A stretch of DNA of 17,704 nt from Tissierellales bacterium. GTDB taxonomy: Bacteria > Bacillota > Clostridia > Tissierellales > JASKZW01. Shown piece after piece: positions 14,135-17,704 of this stretch. How positions within the stretch are numbered: position 1 is the stretch's first letter; every line of letters starts with the position of its first letter. The position numbers and the translations under genes are program-made. Location of the stretch: NCBI GenBank assembly GCA_030152145.1, contig JASLIL010000080.1, positions 1 through 17,704 of the forward strand, written 5' to 3'. The notes below the pieces were generated by a model. That model worked only from the letters and a program-made list of their open reading frames with translations, did no database searches and was not told the origin of the DNA.

Positions 14135-14521
14135 CTAAATTCCTCCTAATACAAATTTGGTTTTATTATAACAAGTCTTATATTTACCTGTCAAATGGCT
14201 AAAATTACAAAACCCTGCCTCTTATAGAAGAAATTTATAGTTGGTATTTTTATAGTATTTTTATAAAATATTACTTTTTCTGATCACCTTACCAAAGTCC
14301 TATATTCTCTGCTTTAAAAGATTTTCCAGCCTAAAAGCCCTTCTCTAACTTATTTTAAAACTCCAGCTAATCAGAAGAAAAACCCTGCTACTATAAAGAA
14401 AATTGATAGTAGCTTTTAGATAGCTCTTAAATTCTATCCATATCTCCCTTTTGCTCCATAGATTACATCTATAGCCCTATCACCTGTAATTATCACTTAA
14501 GAATCCTAGAAAAGCCCTAGC
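14135..14521. other. 387-base intergenic region upstream of the 170-residue protein gene
   Basis: The left end holds the promoter listed separately. The rest is AT-rich with no convincing gene. Two related segments occur, 14207-14242 and 14379-14413, both beginning AAAACCCTGC. A hairpin GCTACTAT/ATAGTAGC (14387-14413) followed by AGGGTTTTT on the minus strand could end transcripts from the methyltransferase. A 20-codon frame (14496-14434, minus) is the only open stretch with a possible ribosome site. Just after the methyltransferase stop, CTAG-rich sequence forms only a 4-bp stem. Confidence 0.5.
14165..14194 (-). promoter_or_regulatory. Consensus promoter of the 170-residue protein gene
   Basis: TTGACA (14194-14189), an 18-base spacer, and TG-T-TATAAT (-10 at 14170-14165, extended type) are all perfect matches. 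The start would be near 14158, about 24 bases before the ATG. Confidence 0.8.
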
Positions 14522-15196
14522 CTACTTAACCCACTTTACAGCTAAAAATCCTCCCCTATTGTTCGTATTAGCTGCCAGTTTCTCTTCATTTTCTATATTG
14601 TAGTCTTCTTCCTCTATAAGAGGCGGTATAAAAAGGGCCTCCCCTAGAGCTACCAATTTTTCTGGCCAAAGTTCTGAAAGCTCTTTCTCGCTGGTAAATT
14701 TAGCCTCCCTAAATATGGAGTCTTCTTTTATAGCCTCCATGGCATAAAGATCTCCCCAGTCACTTTCTCTATTTATAGTTCCAATAATCAAACTTCCTCC
14801 AGGTCTTAAAACTCTTTTCATTTCCTCAAAGGCTGCTTTCTGATCCTTAAAAAATTCAAAGGCTGTAAGAGATATGACCAAGTCGAAACTTTCATCTTCA
14901 AAATCTAATTTTTCTGCATCCATCTCCCTGTAGTCTATGTCTAGTCCTTCCCTAAGTCCCTTGTCCTTGGCCAGGGCCAACATCTCTTTTGACCTATCTA
15001 TAGCTGTAAGTTCAAAACCCCTACTGGCTAGATCAAGACTTAAGTTTCCAGTTCCACAACCTAATTCCAGGGCCCTACCGTCTATTTTCCCCATAAGTTC
15101 AAAAATCAAGTCCTTCTCTACCTGATCCACATATTCTCCCATACTAGTTTTAAAGAAATCATCATAATCCCTAGCTAGCTTATCAAATTCTGACAT
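14522..15196 (-). CDS. Class I SAM-dependent methyltransferase
   Basis: The 224 residues show a Rossmann methyltransferase fold: motif I ALELGCGTGN (42-51) binding SAM, the acidic end of strand 2 at D67 (LTAIDRS), MDAEKLDF (92-99), FDLVISLTAFEFF (104-116, motif IV region) and RVLRPGGSLIIGT (128-140, motif V-VI region). This is the Methyltransf_11 type, with a small N-terminal helical segment (FDKLARDYDDFF). Such enzymes act on small molecules, quinones, lipids or tRNA wobble bases; the sequence does not say which. The long C-terminal part, with FIPPLIEEEDY and NTNNRGGFLAVKWVK, is a variable substrate lid. AAGGAGGAG precedes the ATG. It is divergent from the FUSC-like gene, 172 bases away, and no clear promoter was found for it. 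Confidence 0.88.
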   Translation of the reverse strand: MSEFDKLARDYDDFFKTSMGEYVDQVEKDLIFELMGKIDGRALELGCGTGNLSLDLASRGFELTAIDRSKEMLALAKDKGLREGLDIDYREMDAEKLDFEDESFDLVISLTAFEFFKDQKAAFEEMKRVLRPGGSLIIGTINRESDWGDLYAMEAIKEDSIFREAKFTSEKELSELWPEKLVALGEALFIPPLIEEEDYNIENEEKLAANTNNRGGFLAVKWVK

Positions 15197-15302
15197 ATAA
15201 ACTCCTCCTTTTTAACTTCTACCTATAGTATAAACCATAGTCTCCTTCCAAATCCTTATTTCAAACTATTAATCTTATCTATCTGAATATTCTTTATTAT
15301 TG

Positions 15303-15331
15303 TTGAAATTAAGGCACTATTCATATAAAAT
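15303..15331 (+). promoter_or_regulatory. Predicted promoter of the FUSC-like gene
   Basis: TTGAAA (15303-15308), a 17-base spacer and TAAAAT (15326-15331), each matching five of six consensus bases, put the start near 15338. This lies downstream of the TTG that opens the longest frame (15300) and so helps to fix the GTG start at 15369. Confidence 0.65.
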
Positions 15332-15368
15332 AGTCTATGGAATAATTATATACAAATGGAGGGATATT

Positions 15369-15875
15369 GTGGATAAAAACTGTTCTAAGGAGGACAAAAG
15401 TGAATTTTGTCTTTTTGGATTTATCGGTATGCGTGTTATTAAGACAGTTCTTGCAGTGTTTTTATGTTTTGTTATTAGCTTTTTAAGGCCTTCCTTGCCT
15501 TTCTACTCTGCAATTGCTGCTATTCTATGTATGAAGCCTAGCTACAATGATGGACTTGATACGGGAAAAAGTAGGATGATTGGTACTATTATAGGTGGTA
15601 TTTTTGGATTTTTAGAGATAGTCTTGATTAAGAAGCTGGGTATTCCTGTATATGGACTAATACACTACTTTATACTTAGTCTTTTTTTGATTCCCATAAT
15701 CTATACCAATGTAAATGTAAAATCACATTCATCTACATATATCAGCTGTGTTGTTTTTTTAAGTATAGCTGTTGCCCACGGAAACGATGCAGCACCTATG
15801 TTATTTGCCCTAAACAGGGTTATCGATACTTTTATAGGTATAGGTGTATCTATATTTGTTAATAGGGTCCTATAG
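15369..15875 (+). CDS. FUSC / aromatic acid exporter-like (ArAE_1) small membrane protein
   Basis: From a GTG start the protein has 168 residues, nearly all hydrophobic, with about six predicted membrane segments and no cytosolic domain. Family marks are the N-terminal FIGMRVIKTVLAVFLCF, the first-loop KPSYNDGLDTGKSRMIGTIIGG, and the C-terminal NRVIDTFIGIGVSIFVN, all typical of FUSC/DUF939 proteins such as those related to B. subtilis YgaE. Larger relatives export aromatic acids; the role of the short membrane-only forms is unknown, and dimerisation is likely. The longest frame begins at a TTG (15300) but that codon lies upstream of the promoter and lacks a ribosome site; GGAGGG sits 5 bases before the GTG. 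Another gene follows after 19 bases, so the two form an operon. Confidence 0.82.
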   Translation: MDKNCSKEDKSEFCLFGFIGMRVIKTVLAVFLCFVISFLRPSLPFYSAIAAILCMKPSYNDGLDTGKSRMIGTIIGGIFGFLEIVLIKKLGIPVYGLIHYFILSLFLIPIIYTNVNVKSHSSTYISCVVFLSIAVAHGNDAAPMLFALNRVIDTFIGIGVSIFVNRVL

Positions 15876-15894
15876 GGCCTAAAGGAGTTTTAAT

Positions 15895-16134
15895 ATGAAT
15901 AATAATAAGCAGCTATTTCTATCCTTAGGCCAGATCTTTGGTCTTATGATCCTTTTTACTGCAAAAACACTGGCAGCTTTCCTGCTGGCTGGTAGCTTTG
16001 TTGTAGTTTCTAGCCTAAGCGTAGGTATTGCTAATCTTAAAAAAGGTCAGAAGGCTCTTGCTATAGTTAGCATAGTCTATTCTATTACCATGACAGCCAT
16101 ACTCATATATGTTATGGTTAGCACTCTTAAGTAA
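15895..16134 (+). CDS. Small two-helix membrane protein, unrecognised
   Basis: A 79-residue protein with AAAGGAG 6-7 bases before its ATG. After a short polar start (MNNNKQ) there are two or three hydrophobic stretches, one near 7-43 broken at TAK, and one near 54-76. A small basic turn ANLKKGQK joins the two halves, which would place that loop in the cytosol. No family is recognised. It is 19 bases after the FUSC-like gene and is followed at once by a terminator, so it is the last gene of a two-gene transcript. A role as an accessory subunit of its neighbour is possible but only inferred from position. Confidence 0.72.
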   Translation: MNNNKQLFLSLGQIFGLMILFTAKTLAAFLLAGSFVVVSSLSVGIANLKKGQKALAIVSIVYSITMTAILIYVMVSTLK

Positions 16135-16158
16135 AGGCCCTAGGGTCTTTATTTTTTT
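16133..16158 (+). terminator. Terminator of the FUSC-like operon
   Basis: AAAGGCC and GGTCTTT form a 7-bp stem, with one G-U pair, around CTAG, followed by ATTTTTTT. The stem overlaps the stop codon of the small membrane protein gene. Confidence 0.8.
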
Positions 16159-16166
16159 GCCCTGGC

Positions 16167-16194
16167 TTGGTGGATATTTACCTTCCTATATAGT
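16167..16194 (+). promoter_or_regulatory. Possible promoter of the YcxB-like gene
   Basis: TTGGTG (16167-16172) and TATAGT (16189-16194) are 16 bases apart. The -10 matches five of six bases but the -35 only three. Because a terminator lies just upstream, some promoter is expected here. Confidence 0.4.
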
Positions 16195-16227
16195 AAAATA
16201 TAAGGTATAACTTTTAAGGAGGACAAG

Positions 16228-16752
16228 ATGGAGGCTAAATTTAAAATAAGAACTAAAATGGAGGATAAGGATTTTACTAAATTTCTTTTTATATCCACCT
16301 TTAGACGAAGATGGCACACTATACCTGGACTCTTGATGATCAGCTTTGCAGGTGCAAGCTTTGTTAGTTCTATAAACAAGATGTTTACTGCCAGCAATAT
16401 AATTAAAACCTGGCTGGCTATTATAGCAATGCTCAGTTTTGCCAGCTACAATAAGATCAAGGCCCAAAAGAAATCTCTTCTGGCCAAAGATGAGTCTGGC
16501 CTACTAAAGGCCTATGGAATCCTAAGCTTTTATGATGATGAGCTTACCATAGAAACTGAAGGTATTGAGGGAAGTCAAGTAATTAGATACCAGGAGATAA
16601 TGGAGGTTATAGAGTCTAAGGATTTTTATATACTTTTCTTTCTAGGCAAGGGGGCTTCTGTTATAAGAAAAAAGGATTTTGAGAATAAGGCTGACTTTAC
16701 TAGTTTCCTAAGATCCAAGGTTGGTAGACCTGCCTATAGAAAAATAATATGA
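16228..16752 (+). CDS. YcxB-like membrane protein
   Basis: The 174 residues start with a short cytosolic segment (FKIRTKMEDKDFTKFLFIS), followed by two membrane helices near 31-50 and 58-75 and then a cytosolic domain. The C-terminal part LSFYDDELTIETEGIEGSQVIRYQEI, then VIESKDFYILFFLGKGASVIRKKDF, matches the pattern of the YcxB-like C-terminal domain, a small beta-sandwich of unknown function found in many Firmicutes. AAGGAGGA precedes the ATG at 6 bases. The gene stands between two terminators and is probably transcribed alone. The family name is assigned from pattern memory; no biochemical role is known to me. Confidence 0.75.
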   Translation: MEAKFKIRTKMEDKDFTKFLFISTFRRRWHTIPGLLMISFAGASFVSSINKMFTASNIIKTWLAIIAMLSFASYNKIKAQKKSLLAKDESGLLKAYGILSFYDDELTIETEGIEGSQVIRYQEIMEVIESKDFYILFFLGKGASVIRKKDFENKADFTSFLRSKVGRPAYRKII

Positions 16753-16755
16753 TAG

Positions 16756-16786
16756 ATAATGCTAGGTTAGACCTAGCATTATTTTT
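16756..16786 (+). terminator. Terminator of the YcxB-like gene
   Basis: ATAATGCTAGGT and ACCTAGCATTAT pair perfectly over 12 bp with a 3-base loop, followed by TTTT. It starts three bases after the stop codon. Confidence 0.88.
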
Positions 16787-16796
16787 ATCTAGACAC

Positions 16797-16827
16797 AAAA
16801 AAGCAAGTAGTCTAAGACTACTTGCTT
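16797..16827 (-). terminator. Terminator of the tRNA operon
   Basis: AAGCAAGTAGTC and GACTACTTGCTT pair perfectly over 12 bp around TAA. On the minus strand a run of T follows. It lies 6 bases past the CCA end of the last tRNA gene and ends the whole tRNA array. Confidence 0.88.
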
Positions 16828-16833
16828 TAATAT

Positions 16834-16910
16834 TGGTGGGCCTTCAGGGACTTGAACCCCGGACCTACCGGTTATGAGCCGGGCGCTCTAACCAACTGAG
16901 CTAAAGGCCC
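16834..16910 (-). tRNA. tRNA-Met (CAT), copy 1
   Basis: The 77-base cloverleaf has acceptor stem GGGCCTT/AAGGCCC, anticodon loop CTCATAA, TTCAAGT T-loop and encoded CCA. G1:C72 pairing rules out the initiator type. Elongator Met is most likely; a tRNA-Ile2 read after lysidine modification of C34 cannot be excluded. It is identical to the copy at 17195-17271. Both have a C27/T43 mismatch at the top of the anticodon stem. Confidence 0.93.
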
Positions 16911-16915
16911 CAATA

Positions 16916-16992
<77 letters not shown>

Positions 16993-16996
16993 ATAC

Positions 16997-17072
16997 TGGC
17001 AGGGGTAGCAGGACTCGAACCCACGACATTCGGTTTTGGAGACCGACGTTCTACCAACTGAACTATACCCCT
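16997..17072 (-). tRNA. tRNA-Trp (CCA)
   Basis: The 76 bases have acceptor stem AGGGGTA/TACCCCT, anticodon loop CTCCAAA and discriminator G73, as in Firmicute tRNA-Trp. CCA is encoded. It is 4 bases from the tRNA-Ile gene. Confidence 0.95.
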
Positions 17073-17087
17073 ATAAATAAAAACAAC

Positions 17088-17163
17088 TGGTGCCCAGAGG
17101 CGGAATCGAACCACCGACACGGAGATTTTCAGTCTCCTGCTCTACCGACTGAGCTATCTGGGC
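17088..17163 (-). tRNA. tRNA-Phe (GAA)
   Basis: The 76 bases have acceptor stem GCCCAGA/TCTGGGC, anticodon loop CTGAAAA, discriminator A73 and encoded CCA. All stems look regular. Confidence 0.96.
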
Positions 17164-17194
17164 AAAAGTAATCAGTTTACATATATAAAAACTA

Positions 17195-17271
17195 TGGTGG
17201 GCCTTCAGGGACTTGAACCCCGGACCTACCGGTTATGAGCCGGGCGCTCTAACCAACTGAGCTAAAGGCCC
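17195..17271 (-). tRNA. tRNA-Met (CAT), copy 2
   Basis: Identical over all 77 bases to the copy 361 bases away, including the C27/T43 mismatch and encoded CCA. The flanks differ, so the duplication is limited to the gene, or old enough for its flanks to have diverged. Confidence 0.93.
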
Positions 17272-17275
17272 CCAT

Positions 17276-17368
17276 TGGCGGAGAAGGAGGGATTTGAACC
17301 CTCGCGCCCCAGCAATGGGACCTACTCCCTTAGCAGGGGAGCCTCTTCAGCCACTTGAGTACTTCTCC
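17276..17368 (-). tRNA. tRNA-Ser (GCT)
   Basis: A 93-base class II tRNA with acceptor stem GGAGAAG/CTTCTCC, anticodon loop CTGCTAA and the long variable arm expected of Ser. Discriminator G73 and CCA are encoded. It would read AGC and AGT codons. Confidence 0.96.
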
Positions 17369-17386
17369 AAGTTTTAAATACATGTA

Positions 17387-17475
17387 TGGCGGAGAGGGTG
17401 GGATTCGAACCCACGTGGGCTTGCACCCTAACGGTTTTCAAGACCGCCCCGTTATGACCACTTCGGTACCTCTCC
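17387..17475 (-). tRNA. tRNA-Ser (TGA)
   Basis: An 89-base class II tRNA with acceptor stem GGAGAGG/CCTCTCC, anticodon loop CTTGAAA, long variable arm, G73 and encoded CCA. It would read TCN codons, chiefly TCA and TCG. Confidence 0.96.
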
Positions 17476-17481
17476 GTAAAC

Positions 17482-17557
17482 TGGTGACCCATCCGCGACT
17501 CGAACGCGGGACACCCTGATTAAAAGTCAGGTGCTCTACCGACTGAGCTAATGGGTC
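17482..17557 (-). tRNA. tRNA-Lys (TTT)
   Basis: The 76 bases have acceptor stem GACCCAT/ATGGGTC, anticodon loop CTTTTAA, T-arm CCGCG/CGCGG, discriminator A73 and encoded CCA. Confidence 0.96.
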
Positions 17558-17572
17558 ATATTTAATTTTAAT

Positions 17573-17649
17573 TGGCTGGGGTGACAGGACTCGAACCTGT
17601 GGAATGACGGAGTCAAAGTCCGTTGCCTTACCGACTTGGCTACACCCCA
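17573..17649 (-). tRNA. tRNA-Gln (TTG)
   Basis: The 77 bases begin with the T1 and TAGCCAAG D-arm typical of tRNA-Gln. Acceptor arms are TGGGGTG/CACCCCA, the anticodon loop is CTTTGAC, and G73 and CCA are encoded. In a GatCAB organism this tRNA is normally charged with Glu and then amidated, linking it to the gat genes in this window. Confidence 0.95.
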
Positions 17650-17657
17650 ACACTTAA

Positions 17658-17704
17658 TGGCGCGCCTAGGAAGATTCGAACTCCCGACACATGGATTAGA
17701 AGTC
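17658..17704 (-). tRNA. tRNA-Arg (TCT), 5' part beyond the window
   Basis: Only the 3' 47 bases are present: the end of the anticodon stem, loop CTTCTAA, the variable and T arms (TTCGAAT loop) and the acceptor strand ending G73-CCA. It would read AGA and AGG, the main Arg codons used in the genes here. The array and its promoter continue to the right. Confidence 0.9.

Noticed and set aside
16149..16467. Two minus-strand frames of 82 and 93 codons opposite the YcxB-like gene
   Set aside because: They lie antisense to a well supported gene and have no ribosome site or recognisable protein features.
17438..17653. 71-residue minus-strand reading frame containing DPLAQSVEHLTFNQGVPRSS
   Set aside because: It is a translation of the Gln, Lys and Ser tRNA genes; this peptide is a familiar spurious product of tRNA regions in databases.

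Overview
The window looks like chromosome from a low-GC Gram-positive anaerobe, most plausibly a clostridial or Tissierellia/Peptoniphilaceae-type Firmicute; genus and species cannot be fixed from the sequence. Reasons: strong AGGAGG ribosome binding sites ahead of nearly every gene, TTGACA/TATAAT-type promoters, compact T-tailed terminators, tRNA genes that encode their own CCA, GatCAB transamidation, the Firmicute block pcrA-ligA-gatCAB, and codon use rich in CTA, ATA and AGG/AGA. CTAG tetramers are unusually common.

Layout from left to right. (1) Positions 1-3440, minus strand: a DbpA/YxiN-type DEAD-box RNA helicase running off the left edge, a glutamate/aspartate:cation symporter with a near-consensus promoter and a palindrome at its start site, and an XRE-type regulator with two membrane helices. 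(2) Positions 3574-10981, minus strand: a housekeeping operon transcribed pcrA-ligA-gatC-gatA-gatB, closed by a strong terminator. It joins DNA unwinding, nick sealing and tRNA amidation. (3) Positions 10982-12848: a 426-base divergent intergenic region with a promoter flanked by two CodY-like boxes, then a POT-family peptide transporter that lacks the family's proton-coupling residues, then a shared bidirectional terminator. (4) Positions 12868-15196, minus strand: a cytoplasmic DsbA/FrnE-like thiol oxidoreductase whose promoter overlaps a CsoR/CstR-like operator, an unrecognised 170-residue protein with its own promoter and terminator, a 387-base gap, and a class I methyltransferase. (5) Positions 15300-16782, plus strand: small membrane-protein genes, namely a FUSC/ArAE-like protein, a 79-residue two-helix protein and a YcxB-like protein. 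(6) Positions 16797-17704, minus strand: at least ten tRNA genes ending in a strong terminator, transcribed Arg-Gln-Lys-Ser-Ser-Met-Phe-Trp-Ile-Met, the Arg gene cut by the window edge.

I see no mobile element, CRISPR array, phage gene or rRNA gene, and most of the window is ordinary core genome. The best leads are regulatory or residue-level: the CsoR/CstR-like operator on the thiol oxidoreductase, the CodY-like sites on a POT transporter without ExxER, and a G2:A71 mismatch in the only tRNA-Ile(GAT) seen. I found no clear evidence of a wholly new multi-gene system.
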